From: Kiritimatiellia bacterium
Lineage (GTDB): Bacteria; Verrucomicrobiota; Kiritimatiellia; UBA8416; JADHWI01
Length of the DNA stretch: 60,538 nt
NCBI GenBank assembly: GCA_016783565.1
Contig: JADHWI010000009.1
Span: 1 to 60,538, forward strand
Direction of reading: 5' to 3'
Made by a program: the position numbers and the translations under genes. Under the pieces are notes generated by a model, which worked only from the letters and a program-made list of their open reading frames with translations, did not search any database and was not told where the DNA came from. Shown piece after piece: positions 30,221-39,853 of the stretch (position 1 is its first letter; every line of letters begins with the position of its first letter).

Positions 30221-30832
30221 CTACTTCCTTTCGTTTCCAAGGAACGCGGTAATTTCTGATCCAGCGCGGTTCATATCCAGAACAAGACGATCCACCTTGA
30301 TCACCAAAAGATTGAAACTGATGTACGCAGGAATGGCAACGGTCAGCCCGGCTCCCGTGGTAATCAAGGCATGCATCATCGCCTTCATCACATCCGCTGA
30401 CTGCACAAGGGGCATCTCCTGCTGCATCACGAACAAAAACTCCACCAGGCCAATCACCGTTCCGAGAAGGCCCAACAACGGCGTCACCTGCGCTACGGTC
30501 GACACCAATACCAGGCGTCGCTCCATCCTGGAAATCTCCGACACGGCCGCTTCATCAACCGCTTCCCGAAGTTGCGCCTGATCGTCGTTGCGGTGCAGGA
30601 TAGCGGTCTTGGCAAGCTGAGACACCGGCCCCGGGGTCTCCCGACAAATCGACAGCGCCTCCTCTACATTGTCGCGTTTCAAAATATTAAAAATTCCTGC
30701 AAGAAAGTCATCATAGGGAATCCTCGCCCGATGAAGATGCAAAGATCGCTCGACAAATACACAAAAACCTATGACGCCCACCACTAGAATAATCCAGAGG
30801 ATGGGACCACCTGTTAACCATATATCACGCAT
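30221..30832 (-). CDS. ExbB/TolQ/MotA-type proton channel
   Basis: 203 residues from the ATG at 30832, which has GGGAGA five bases upstream; an in-frame start further up overlaps the end of the TPR gene. Three membrane helices (about 8-30, 110-133 and 150-175) are seen with the family motif VTPLLGLLGTVIGLVEFL in helix 2 and ALITTGAGLTVAIPA in helix 3. Pairs with the ExbD-like protein as a proton-driven motor. It lies 13 bases downstream of the large TPR protein, a pairing typical of envelope complexes such as Tol-Pal. Confidence 0.92.
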   Translation of the reverse strand: MRDIWLTGGPILWIILVVGVIGFCVFVERSLHLHRARIPYDDFLAGIFNILKRDNVEEALSICRETPGPVSQLAKTAILHRNDDQAQLREAVDEAAVSEISRMERRLVLVSTVAQVTPLLGLLGTVIGLVEFLFVMQQEMPLVQSADVMKAMMHALITTGAGLTVAIPAYISFNLLVIKVDRLVLDMNRAGSEITAFLGNERK

Positions 30833-30845
30833 TATTATCTCCCAA

Positions 30846-33401
30846 TCAGAACAACCACCAGCGCTCCGCCTTGATTTTCTCAATCCTCTCGCTCGCCTCA
30901 TCGGCAGCCGGCACACGTGCCTCCATCACCCGCTCCAGGATACTGACCACCCCACGCCAATCCTTATTTCCCTCCATAATGTCGGCGGCATTGAATGCGG
31001 CGCGCGTAAACCATACTTTGGAAAACTGGTCCTGCCAAACGCCTTTTTCCCTGTCTTCAAAATACTGCAAGATCACTTCATTATAGTAGTGCGAGAGTGC
31101 CTCTTTCTGTCGCCCCATCTTCTCAAGACAACGCCCGATCTTATAGTTTGCCTGCATGATCAGATCATGACGACTGGTTTCGCTCTGCGCCACCACTCGG
31201 TAGGACGCAATGCTTTCCTCATAACGAGATGCATCCCCCGCTCCCAATGTGAACTGACAGTCGCCCTTGCGACCCCAGGCTGCAGGAATCAACTCATGCT
31301 CCGGATAGGAAGAAATAATCTCATCAAAAATCAGGATGGCCGCAGAAAAACGCGCTTGCTCACAAAGCGCATCAGCCTGATGAAAACGTGCTTCACCCAA
31401 CCTGCGACTCTCAGGATAGTCTTTTACCAATCGCCCAAAGTGTTCAATGGCACGGACATATTCCTTGGCCTTCATCGCCGACAAGCCGGACCACAACAGC
31501 GCATCATCTCCCAATGGCACACTAGACTCCCCGGAAACAACCTTAAGAAACATCTTTTCAGCCGCCGCGTATTGCGTGCGGTTATACTCATATTTCCCTA
31601 TCCAGAACAACACCTCAGGCAACCAGCGAGACGCAGGAAAACGCTCAACAAATTCTCGACAGATCTCAATTGCTTTCTCGTCACGCATCTGACCGTAATA
31701 ACTGAGGCCCCGCATATAAAAAGCCTGTTCAGCAACACTACTATCCTGAAACTCTGTCCAGACACGTTCAAAGTCTTCAGCCGCATGATCAAACTCATAC
31801 TGCCCATAACGGACCAACCCGCGACCATGCAATGCCTTGGCATAAAAGCTCCCGCTCGGATGGGCCTTCATCACCGCCGAGTACCCATCCGCAGCCTGCA
31901 GCCAAAACCCCTTCATTTCCTGCACCATGGCTATCCGGAACAATGCCTCTTCCGCCACCGTCGCATCGCTCGCCGTATGACTCAACGCATTGAAAACCGA
32001 TAACGCACCATCTAAATCATCCGCACGCAATAACGAAACCCCCTCCTGCAATCGAGCCCGGTCCGCTAGGTCACTCTCCGGAAAGGTTTCATATACCTGA
32101 CGATATTTGTCACGTGCGAGTTGATACTGTTCGTTCAAAAAAAAGGAATCTCCTGCTTTAAAAAGGCACCGTACACGCGCTTTCGAATCCGTATGCAAGG
32201 CATAAGCTTTCTCAAACATCCCAGCCGCCTCGGCATGACGCCCCGTCGCCAACAATGCCCACCCCTTCCCCGCACTCGCCTCAGCCTGGCCAATTATATC
32301 ATCAAACGTCTCAAGATAATTTTGAAACTCTGCCAATGCCTCGACATAACGTTCCGCATCCAGAAGCGACGTCGCCAACTTCAGTTGCATCCCGGAAGCC
32401 AACGCATCATCAGGCAGGGCGGATGTAAATGCCTTCACCCGAGTAAGTCCATCATCGATACGTCCCATTCGCAGATACATCAACCCCAACAACCCCTCAC
32501 CACGAAGCTTAACCGTCTCTCCTCGCGCCAGGGCGACACCATTGGTCAATGCAGAAACCGCATTGGTGATATCCCCGGCAACCGCCAATATATCTGAGGC
32601 CGAGAAATAGGCCTCCGCACGAAGATTGGGCTCAGCAGTCTCGTCATGACACAAGCCCTCAAGAACCGTGGTTGCCTCTGCAAACTTACCCGCACGCTGC
32701 AACGCCCGCCCCATCCATAAATGCCCCTCTTGTACCACTTGCGCATCGCCTTGTATCGTCAACAGTTTTTGCAGAATGCCTACTGCCTCAGCAGTACGAT
32801 TTTCCTGCACAAGCACACGCCCCCAATCAAGAAGGTTCGCTGCCACCTCCGGTGACTGTGCACAGTCACGGTCAAAATGCTCAAACTCAGTCAGGGCCGC
32901 ATCAGTACGCTTCAAAGCCAACAGACATGTCGTCCGCAACCGCCGTGCACGACACACATATTCGTCTTTCGGAAAACGGGTTTCGAAAGCCTCCAATTCT
33001 GCAAGCCCTTGCTTCGCTTCATCCATTTGAAATAAACTGAACGCCCGCCAGAACGAAAAAGCCCCCACATCGGTCGCCTTGCCGATCCAACGCTGCTTGA
33101 CCTTCAACAACTCCAGAATCTCAGCATATTTCTTTTGACCGTGTAACGCGCGAACAAGCAGAATCACCGGCTTGACGTTATCCGATGCATCACCCTCAAG
33201 CATCTTGAAATAAGACTGAAAATGCTCCTCTGCAATACCATACAAGCCATCCGCCAGGGCAGCCTGTCCTCGCTGCAAATGGTCAGACATCTCCGACTGT
33301 GCCATCGCCGGGGCTTGAGCCAAAAGCACCCATACCAGCCCCAGGCACATCACCCGCATAACCGTACAGCCCTTCCAAATATTCAATCCCGCTCTCGTCA
33401 T
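30846..33401 (-). CDS. Exported tetratricopeptide-repeat protein
   Basis: 851 residues with a signal peptide (hydrophobic core VMCLGLVWVLLAQ, cleavage likely after APAMAQ near 35) and then TPR-like helix pairs along almost the whole length; repeats such as AEEHFQSYFK, AAEMFEKAYAL, AIEHFGRLVKDYPESRRLGEA and AAEKMFLKV are easy to see. TPR arrays act as scaffolds. Long TPR proteins of this sort (YbgF/CpoB- or BamD-like in part) accompany Exb/Tol genes in several phyla; a periplasmic scaffold for the downstream ExbB-ExbD-TonB unit is a reasonable inference. Its start overlaps the uvrA stop (ATGA, 33398-33401), which supports this N-terminus. Confidence 0.85.
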   Translation of the reverse strand: MTRAGLNIWKGCTVMRVMCLGLVWVLLAQAPAMAQSEMSDHLQRGQAALADGLYGIAEEHFQSYFKMLEGDASDNVKPVILLVRALHGQKKYAEILELLKVKQRWIGKATDVGAFSFWRAFSLFQMDEAKQGLAELEAFETRFPKDEYVCRARRLRTTCLLALKRTDAALTEFEHFDRDCAQSPEVAANLLDWGRVLVQENRTAEAVGILQKLLTIQGDAQVVQEGHLWMGRALQRAGKFAEATTVLEGLCHDETAEPNLRAEAYFSASDILAVAGDITNAVSALTNGVALARGETVKLRGEGLLGLMYLRMGRIDDGLTRVKAFTSALPDDALASGMQLKLATSLLDAERYVEALAEFQNYLETFDDIIGQAEASAGKGWALLATGRHAEAAGMFEKAYALHTDSKARVRCLFKAGDSFFLNEQYQLARDKYRQVYETFPESDLADRARLQEGVSLLRADDLDGALSVFNALSHTASDATVAEEALFRIAMVQEMKGFWLQAADGYSAVMKAHPSGSFYAKALHGRGLVRYGQYEFDHAAEDFERVWTEFQDSSVAEQAFYMRGLSYYGQMRDEKAIEICREFVERFPASRWLPEVLFWIGKYEYNRTQYAAAEKMFLKVVSGESSVPLGDDALLWSGLSAMKAKEYVRAIEHFGRLVKDYPESRRLGEARFHQADALCEQARFSAAILIFDEIISSYPEHELIPAAWGRKGDCQFTLGAGDASRYEESIASYRVVAQSETSRHDLIMQANYKIGRCLEKMGRQKEALSHYYNEVILQYFEDREKGVWQDQFSKVWFTRAAFNAADIMEGNKDWRGVVSILERVMEARVPAADEASERIEKIKAERWWLF

Positions 33402-36235
33402 GATAAAATCGCCTTTAAAAAACGCCCCGTATGTGAAGCCGCACAGGCAATCACTTCTTCCGGCCGCCCTGCCACTACAACCGCACCACCCCCTGCGCCG
33501 CCCTCGGGTCCCAAATCAATAATGTGGTCTGCTGTCTTGATCACGTCAAGGTTGTGCTCAATGACAATAACTGTATTTCCAGCATCCCGTAAACGATGAA
33601 GCACGTCCAGCAGCTTCTGAATATCCGCAAAATGCAGCCCCGTTGTCGGTTCATCAAGCAGATAGACCGTCTTTCCTGTGGCCTTCTTACTCAATTCCGT
33701 CGCCAATTTTACGCGCTGGGCCTCCCCGCCGGAGAGCGTCGTCGCCGACTGCCCCAACTGGATGTACCCCAACCCGACCTCGGACAGTGTCCTCAATCGG
33801 TTGGCAATCGTGGGCACAGCCCGAAAGAATTCCAACGCCTCATCCACGGTCATTGCCAACACATCAGCAATGGTCCGCCCTCCATAGCGCACCTCCAATG
33901 TCTCGGCATTATAACGCAAACCATCACACTGCTCACAGGTGACATACACATCTGGAAGAAAATGCATCTCCAGCTTGAGCGACCCGTCACCTTTACATTT
34001 CTCACAACGCCCTCCCTTCGCATTAAAACTGTATCGACTCACACCAAAACCACGGATTTTGGATGCAGGCGTTTCTGCGAAAAGCTTGCGTATGTGTGTA
34101 AAAGCCCCGCAATACGTTGCCGGATTACTGCGAGGTGTGCGACCAATCGGAGACTGGTCAATGACAATGACTTTGTCCACCTTCTCCATACCCTCAATCG
34201 TATCATGTGCTCCAGGACGTTCCTTAGACCGGTAAATTTTTTGAAACAGAGCTCGACGCAGAATGTCGTCCACAAGCGTGCTCTTCCCGCTGCCAGATAC
34301 GCCAGTGACACATACCAGAAGCCCCAGCGGGATCCTAACGTCGATAGACCTCAGATTGTTCTCACACGCCCCGCGAATCACCAGTGCATCTCCTGTCGAT
34401 GGCTTGCATTGGGTTGGAATATGGATGTGATTCTGCCCCCTGAGGTAACGTGCCGTTAGCGATGTCGGATGCGCAAGGAGGTCGTCCACCGTTCCCACGC
34501 AGAGCACTTCCCCGCCACGCCGACCCGCACCCGGCCCCAGATCCACAACACAATCAGCATCCCGAATGATCTGTTCGTCGTGTTCGACAACCACCACCGT
34601 ATTGTCCAGATCTCTCAACTTCTTGAGCAACGCAATCAATCGCTCGTTGTCACGCTGATGCAAACCAATGGACGGTTCATCCAACACATATAAAACCCCT
34701 TCAAGCCCCGATCCTATCTGCGTGGCCAAACGGATTCGCTGAGCTTCCCCGCCGGAAAGCGTCGCACTTTCGCGATCCAACGTCAGATACTCTAACCCGA
34801 CATTGATCATGAATTGCAACCTGCGCCGAATCTCACACAGCACCTCACCTGCGATCTCCTGATCCTGACCAGAAAGCGTGCACGATTCAAAGAACGAATA
34901 GGCATCCAACACAGAGAGCCGTGTCACATCCACAATCGACTGACCATCTACCGTACAAGCCATAATCTCCGGACGCATACGGGCTCCTTGACACTCGGGG
35001 CATTCCCGACGGCTCATATAGCGACGCAGCGCAATACGCGTTGCCTCGCTCGCCGTAGTCTCATAACGCCGATTCAGGTTGGGCACCACGCCTTCAAAAA
35101 CCTTTGAATTACGCCGGTACGAACCAGACCGCCAATGCCCCACTTCAACCTTCACGTCACCAGAACCATACATCACAATCTTACGCAGATCCTCGGAGAG
35201 TTCATGAAATGGAGTCTGCAGATCAAACCCGTAATGCTTGGCCAGTGCACGCAGCCATTGCTTGTAATAAACAATCAGTCGTCGTCCGCCTTTGCGCCAC
35301 GCCGGGATGGCTCCATCCTCCAACGATACGGATGCATCTGGAATAATCAGACGCTCATCAAACACCAGCAAGGTCCCCAGCCCCGAACACTTTCGGCAAG
35401 CTCCAAGATGGCTGTTAAAAGAAAAATGGCGCGGGGTCAACACATCGAAAGATATGTTGCATCCTGTACACATGTACCGTTCGGAAAACTGCAGCACCTC
35501 GGCATCATCCGCCGTCTCGCCAACCAAAGCCCCCAATTCACCGTTGCCCTCCTTCAGTGCCGATTCTACAGAATCAGTCAAACGGGTGCGAATGCGGTTG
35601 GTAATAATAAGACGGTCAACGATTGTCTCAATGGTGTGCAGCTTTCGAGAACTGAGATCCGGCACAGTATCAATATCATGAATCTCGCCATCAATTCGTA
35701 TTCGTACGAAGCCCCGCTTGCGCACCGCCGCAATGAGCTCCTCAAACGTACCACGCTTCCGGCGCACCAACGGCGCAGTCAACACAACCCGCGTGCGCGA
35801 AGGATACCGTAAAAGAATATCCACGATTTCCTGCGCACTCTGCCTCACCACCGGCTTACCGCACTTAGGACAATGCTGCTTGCCCACATTCGCAAACAAA
35901 AGGCGCAAATAGTCATGAATCTCGGTCGTGGTCGCCACCGTGGAACGGGGATTCGCCCCTGCCGTACGCTGCTCAATGGCGATAGCTGGCGACAACCCGT
36001 CAATCCGGTCCACATCCGGCTTGTGCATCTGATTCAAAAACTGCCGAGCATAGGTCGACAAACTTTCGACGTAACGCCGTTGCCCTTCAGCAAAAAGCGT
36101 ATCAAAGGCAAGCGAGGACTTCCCGGACCCGCTGAGCCCGGTCACAACGGTCAATTTTCCCCGGGGAATATCAACAGACACATTTCGGAGATTGTGCTCC
36201 CGTGCGCCCTCAATGGAAATAGTGCCACTGCTCAT
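33398..36235 (-). CDS. uvrA: Excinuclease ABC subunit A
   Basis: 945 residues, the usual length. UvrA is the damage-sensing ATPase of nucleotide excision repair. Two ABC modules are visible: Walker A GLSGSGKS at 33-40 and GVSGSGKS near 644, signatures [12 protein letters not shown] (near 490) and [12 protein letters not shown] (near 830), and Walker B regions LDEPSIGLH and LDEPTTGLH. Zinc ligands are present in the CTGC and CRKC pair near 255-280 and in CEKC and CEQC near 740-765. No residues appear to be missing. It is the first gene of the run continuing into the TPR-Exb operon, 64 bases after tyrS. Confidence 0.98.
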   Translation of the reverse strand: MSSGTISIEGAREHNLRNVSVDIPRGKLTVVTGLSGSGKSSLAFDTLFAEGQRRYVESLSTYARQFLNQMHKPDVDRIDGLSPAIAIEQRTAGANPRSTVATTTEIHDYLRLLFANVGKQHCPKCGKPVVRQSAQEIVDILLRYPSRTRVVLTAPLVRRKRGTFEELIAAVRKRGFVRIRIDGEIHDIDTVPDLSSRKLHTIETIVDRLIITNRIRTRLTDSVESALKEGNGELGALVGETADDAEVLQFSERYMCTGCNISFDVLTPRHFSFNSHLGACRKCSGLGTLLVFDERLIIPDASVSLEDGAIPAWRKGGRRLIVYYKQWLRALAKHYGFDLQTPFHELSEDLRKIVMYGSGDVKVEVGHWRSGSYRRNSKVFEGVVPNLNRRYETTASEATRIALRRYMSRRECPECQGARMRPEIMACTVDGQSIVDVTRLSVLDAYSFFESCTLSGQDQEIAGEVLCEIRRRLQFMINVGLEYLTLDRESATLSGGEAQRIRLATQIGSGLEGVLYVLDEPSIGLHQRDNERLIALLKKLRDLDNTVVVVEHDEQIIRDADCVVDLGPGAGRRGGEVLCVGTVDDLLAHPTSLTARYLRGQNHIHIPTQCKPSTGDALVIRGACENNLRSIDVRIPLGLLVCVTGVSGSGKSTLVDDILRRALFQKIYRSKERPGAHDTIEGMEKVDKVIVIDQSPIGRTPRSNPATYCGAFTHIRKLFAETPASKIRGFGVSRYSFNAKGGRCEKCKGDGSLKLEMHFLPDVYVTCEQCDGLRYNAETLEVRYGGRTIADVLAMTVDEALEFFRAVPTIANRLRTLSEVGLGYIQLGQSATTLSGGEAQRVKLATELSKKATGKTVYLLDEPTTGLHFADIQKLLDVLHRLRDAGNTVIVIEHNLDVIKTADHIIDLGPEGGAGGGAVVVAGRPEEVIACAASHTGRFLKAILS

Positions 36236-36299
36236 GACTCGTCCTCGTGAAACCCATTGATCAATACCTGCCGTACAGACAGACTCAACCCATCATGGT

Positions 36300-37568
36300 C
36301 TACTGCACCCGGATAAGATGATAACGCTTCTTTCCGCTACGAAGGACAACCACCTGTCCATCCACGATCTGGTCTTCCGTCACAACCTGGTCAATTCCTT
36401 CCACCCTACGATTGTTCAGGTACAATCCCCCGTTTTGCGCCAGACGGCGTGCCTCGCCCCGGCTCGAACACAAACCGGCATCTGCAGCCAGATTGATCAC
36501 CACCGCTCCCCGTACCTCTTCCAATGGAAGTTCGCGCGATGGAACATCAGAAAAAACATCGAGGAGTTCCGAAGCCCGTAAGCCCTCCATCGCCTCGCCA
36601 TACAAAGCGCCCGTGCACCGCAGTGCCGTTTGCAACCCATCCTCGCCATGCACGCAGCGTGTCACTTCTTCGGCCAGACGCTTCTGCGCCTCGCGCCGTT
36701 CCGGAGCTTCGGCCAACGCGCGCTCCAGTGCCTCAATCTCTTCCATCGATACAAATGTAAAGATCTTCAGGAAACGAATCACGTCGCGATCATCCGTACG
36801 AATAAAGAACTGGTAGAAATCAAAAAAGGACGTCTTGGCCGCATCCAGATAGATCGCATTGCCCTCGCTCTTTCCGAATTTCTGCCCATTGCTGTCACAT
36901 ACCAGAGGCATGGTTACGCCAAAAACTTCAGCACCACGCAATCGTCGAACCAGATCAATCCCCGCCGTAATGTTTCCCCACTGATCCGAACCACCAATCT
37001 GGACCCGACAATCATGAGCATCATGAAGGTGCAGAAAATCGTAAGCCTGCAAAAGCTGATAGCTGAACTCGGTAAAGCTCATCCCGTCTTCGCTGTCCAT
37101 TCTGGCGCGCACACTCTCTTTACCCAGCATCGTGCCCATTCGAAAATGCTTGCCCACATCACGAAGAAAATGAATAAAGCTGAAATTCTTGAGCCAATCG
37201 TAATTATTGACAATCGTCGCCGGCGCCGTGGGATGGTCAAAATCCAGAAAACGCGACAGATTCTCGTGAATACCTTCCTGGTTATGGCGTACCTGTTCTT
37301 CACTCAGCAAGACACGTTCTGAACTCTTTCCAGATGGATCACCGATCAGGCCCGTGGCACCACCCACAAGAGCCACCACCCGATGCCCGCACTGCTGAAA
37401 ATGTGACAACGCCATGATCGTCACAAAATTACCGGCCTGCAAACTGTCAGATGTCGGGTCAAACCCGGCATAAACAGTTGCGGGACGTGTAAGCACCTCC
37501 GGCAACTCCGGGCTGGTTATATTATCAAACAAACAGCGCTGTTTCAGAATCTCAATTATATTACTCAT
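36300..37568 (-). CDS. tyrS: Tyrosyl-tRNA synthetase with altered HIGH motif
   Basis: 422 residues. Class I synthetase: GFDPTSDSLQAGN (35-47) covers the position of the HIGH motif, DWLKNFSF and the SYQLLQAYD tyrosine pocket follow, the KMSKS loop reads KFGKSEGN (near 232), and an S4 RNA-binding domain closes the chain (about 358-422). Everything else looks normal, but HIGH reads QAGN, both His being replaced (see findings). The start has GCAGGATGAG upstream. Its leader is nearly all taken up by the rpsA terminator, which ends 13 bases before the start codon. Confidence 0.96.
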   Translation of the reverse strand: MSNIIEILKQRCLFDNITSPELPEVLTRPATVYAGFDPTSDSLQAGNFVTIMALSHFQQCGHRVVALVGGATGLIGDPSGKSSERVLLSEEQVRHNQEGIHENLSRFLDFDHPTAPATIVNNYDWLKNFSFIHFLRDVGKHFRMGTMLGKESVRARMDSEDGMSFTEFSYQLLQAYDFLHLHDAHDCRVQIGGSDQWGNITAGIDLVRRLRGAEVFGVTMPLVCDSNGQKFGKSEGNAIYLDAAKTSFFDFYQFFIRTDDRDVIRFLKIFTFVSMEEIEALERALAEAPERREAQKRLAEEVTRCVHGEDGLQTALRCTGALYGEAMEGLRASELLDVFSDVPSRELPLEEVRGAVVINLAADAGLCSSRGEARRLAQNGGLYLNNRRVEGIDQVVTEDQIVDGQVVVLRSGKKRYHLIRVQ

Positions 37569-37580
37569 AACTCATCCTGC

Positions 37581-37614
37581 AAAAAGAAGGGCGCACTTGC
37601 TGGAGTGCGCCCTT
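37581..37614 (-). terminator. Intrinsic terminator between rpsA and tyrS
   Basis: On the minus strand AAGGGCGCAC (37614-37605) pairs perfectly with GTGCGCCCTT (37596-37587) around an eight-base loop, followed by C and TTTTT (37585-37581). It sits 37 bases after the rpsA stop and 13 bases before the tyrS start. Confidence 0.88.
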
Positions 37615-37651
37615 CCGGTGTGTTTTCTCATTTACGATGGAGGAGGGGTCC

Positions 37652-39460
37652 TCAGCCCTCTGGGGCTTCTTCGACCTTCTCCTCTTCTCCCTCATCCGCA
37701 TGCTCACCCGGGCGCCATTCTTCAATGCTTTCAGTCGGATTAAGCGCCTGGTCAAATGCACCGGCAAGATCCACCATATGCTCGCCCGGTCGCAAGCTGT
37801 CGAGGATTTCGTCCTGCTGACGAGTGAACTCCTCGTCCGGCATCTCGGCAGCCTTGATGCTCAAACCAATCCGGCGTTCGGCTTGGTCAATACGAACGAT
37901 GCGGGCCGTAACATCAGTCCCCACGTCCAAAACATCTTTGACCTTCTCAACATGATCATCACTGATCTGCGAAATGTGCACCAGTCCGTCAACGCCCTCT
38001 TCAAGTTCGATGAAGGCACCAAACGACGCAACCTTGCTGACCTTACCGGAAACCACGTCCCCGACTTTGTAACGTGAGGAGATCATGCTCCACGGATCAT
38101 CCTGTGCCTGCTTCAAGCCCAGGCTGATACGCTTATTGTCCGGATCGACTTCCAGAACAATCGCCGAAACTTCCTCGGCCTTTTCAAGCACCTCGGAAGG
38201 ATGATTAACTTTACGTGTCCAAGACATATCAGACACATGAATCATACCATCGATACCGTCTTCGAGTTCAACGAATGCACCATAGGAAGTAAAGTTGCGA
38301 ACACGCCCCGTGATCCGCGTTCCGACCGGATAGCGGTCACGTACGGTATCCCACGGGTTGGCCTCGGTCTGCCGAATGCCCAACGCTATCTTCTGTTCTT
38401 CCTTGTTGACACTCAACACGACCACATCCACGTCCTGCCCCTGGGCAAGAATATCGGATGCGCGTGCAATGCGCTTCGTCCAGGAAATCTCGGAGACATG
38501 CACCAGACCCTCGACACCTTCTTCGATCTCGACGAACGCACCGTAAGGCACAAGGTTCACCACCTTGCCACGCAGGCGGCTGCCCACGGGGTACTTCGTT
38601 TCGATCTCGGCCCACGGATTTGAGGTACGCTGCTTGAGTCCCAACGATACACGCTCTTTGTCGTGATCCACATCCAGAATAACCACTTCCAGCTCATCGC
38701 CAACCGAAATCATCTCGGAGGGATGCCGGATGCGGCCCCAGCTCATATCCGTAATATGCAGCAGTCCGTCCAAACCATCCAGGTCCACGAACACACCAAA
38801 ATCGGTGATATTCTTGGCCGTCCCCTTACGGAGCTGGCCGACCTCGATCGTCGTCAGGAGTTCGCGCTTCTTAACACGCAGGCGCTCTTCAATAAGCTCA
38901 CGACGGGAAACAATGATGTTGCGCCGTTCAGTGCTGATTTTGATAATCTTGACCTCAATCTCCTGATTGAGAAAAGCATCGGTATTGCGTACGGGCATCA
39001 CGTCAATCTGGGAGCCGGGCAAAAACGCCTCCACCCCTTCTACATCGACAATAAGACCGCCGCGGACGCGCGATTTGACCATGCCCATAATGACAGCGCC
39101 TTCGTTGCACGTTGTCAGGACACGTTCCCAGCGCAACTGCTGGTCCGCACGTTCTTTGCTCAGGACAACCATTCCGTCGTCATCCTCGATAGCAGCAAGA
39201 AGGACATCCACTTCGTCGCCGGAGTTGATTTCCGGTTGCGAGCCAAATTCTGAAATGGAAATGATACCTTCGGACTTGTAACCAATGTCAATAAGGACAT
39301 CGTTACCACGTACCTCAAGCACTTTGCCCTGGACAATAGAGCCCTCGACAAAATCCTTCAGGGTGTCTTCGTACATTTTGGCCATCTCTTCTCTGTCGCC
39401 AGCACCAAACTGTGACAGATCAAAGTCGACCCTTCGTTTTGTTGTTGTTGTTTGTTCCAT
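37652..39460 (-). CDS. rpsA: 30S ribosomal protein S1
   Basis: 602 residues with six successive S1 (OB-fold) repeats at about 38-105, 121-187, 205-273, 290-360, 377-447 and 464-533, each with the G-x-V-x-x...GAFV/G-VDG-L-H-SE/D-SW pattern. S1 unwinds and holds mRNA on the 30S subunit. The acidic tail (about 570-602) is rich in Glu. Downstream is a strong terminator; upstream is a leader of about 170 bases that includes a CACCTCC segment able to pair with ribosome sites, and a CCTCG/CGAGG hairpin near 39498-39515. Confidence 0.97.
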   Translation of the reverse strand: MEQTTTTKRRVDFDLSQFGAGDREEMAKMYEDTLKDFVEGSIVQGKVLEVRGNDVLIDIGYKSEGIISISEFGSQPEINSGDEVDVLLAAIEDDDGMVVLSKERADQQLRWERVLTTCNEGAVIMGMVKSRVRGGLIVDVEGVEAFLPGSQIDVMPVRNTDAFLNQEIEVKIIKISTERRNIIVSRRELIEERLRVKKRELLTTIEVGQLRKGTAKNITDFGVFVDLDGLDGLLHITDMSWGRIRHPSEMISVGDELEVVILDVDHDKERVSLGLKQRTSNPWAEIETKYPVGSRLRGKVVNLVPYGAFVEIEEGVEGLVHVSEISWTKRIARASDILAQGQDVDVVVLSVNKEEQKIALGIRQTEANPWDTVRDRYPVGTRITGRVRNFTSYGAFVELEDGIDGMIHVSDMSWTRKVNHPSEVLEKAEEVSAIVLEVDPDNKRISLGLKQAQDDPWSMISSRYKVGDVVSGKVSKVASFGAFIELEEGVDGLVHISQISDDHVEKVKDVLDVGTDVTARIVRIDQAERRIGLSIKAAEMPDEEFTRQQDEILDSLRPGEHMVDLAGAFDQALNPTESIEEWRPGEHADEGEEEKVEEAPEG

Positions 39461-39633
39461 TGAATCTCTCTACGTTTTCCCGCGGTATTCTTATTTCCTC
39501 GCCCCGAGGCGTGGAGGTGCCGCACATCACCAAGTCAAAACCGCAACCTTACCCAACCCAGCCCTCGCAAGCAAGCTACAAACAAAGGTTTTTTGAGGTT
39601 TATTGACAAAGATGAAACAATCCGCAGCAATAC

Positions 39634-39666
39634 AAAAAAACAGCGCCCCGCTATGCGCGGGACGCT
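39634..39666 (-). terminator. Intrinsic terminator of the surface-protein gene
   Basis: Minus strand: AGCGTCCCGC (39666-39657) pairs with GCGGGGCGCT (39651-39642) with one mismatch around a five-base loop, then GTTTTTTT (39641-39634). It is about 190 bases after the stop of the SdrD-like gene, so that message carries an unusually long 3' region. Confidence 0.82.
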
Positions 39667-39681
39667 GCGCGTCCTCTGTGC

Positions 39682-39812
39682 GGGTTCCGCGATCCTGGAA
39701 CGAAGAATCCCGAGGGGGATTCATCGCGGAACCCACGGTAATGCGTCATCCACCCGATGTGCAAATATCGCTTTTTATGGATTGCCGGGCAGCACTTGTG
39801 AGTGCCACCCGG
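39682..39812 (-). other. Two further strong stem-loops in the 3' region of the surface-protein gene
   Basis: GGGTTCCGCGAT (39682-39693) pairs perfectly with ATCGCGGAACCC (39723-39734), and inside it GAATCCC (39705-39711) pairs with GGGATTC (39716-39722). Further upstream CCGGGCAGCACT (39785-39796) pairs with AGTGCCACCCGG (39801-39812) on the plus strand; on the transcript two of the twelve pairs are wobble or mismatch. No reading frame or known RNA family is recognised. The whole 39461-39853 gap otherwise holds only the rpsA leader. Confidence 0.65.
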
Positions 39813-39853
39813 TTGTCAACCAATCACATTCCCTCTTCAGGAGATTCTACTTT

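Noticed and set aside
30771..32003. 410-codon plus-strand frame opposite the TPR gene
   Set aside because: Antisense shadow with no recognisable domain; the TPR frame on the other strand is convincing.
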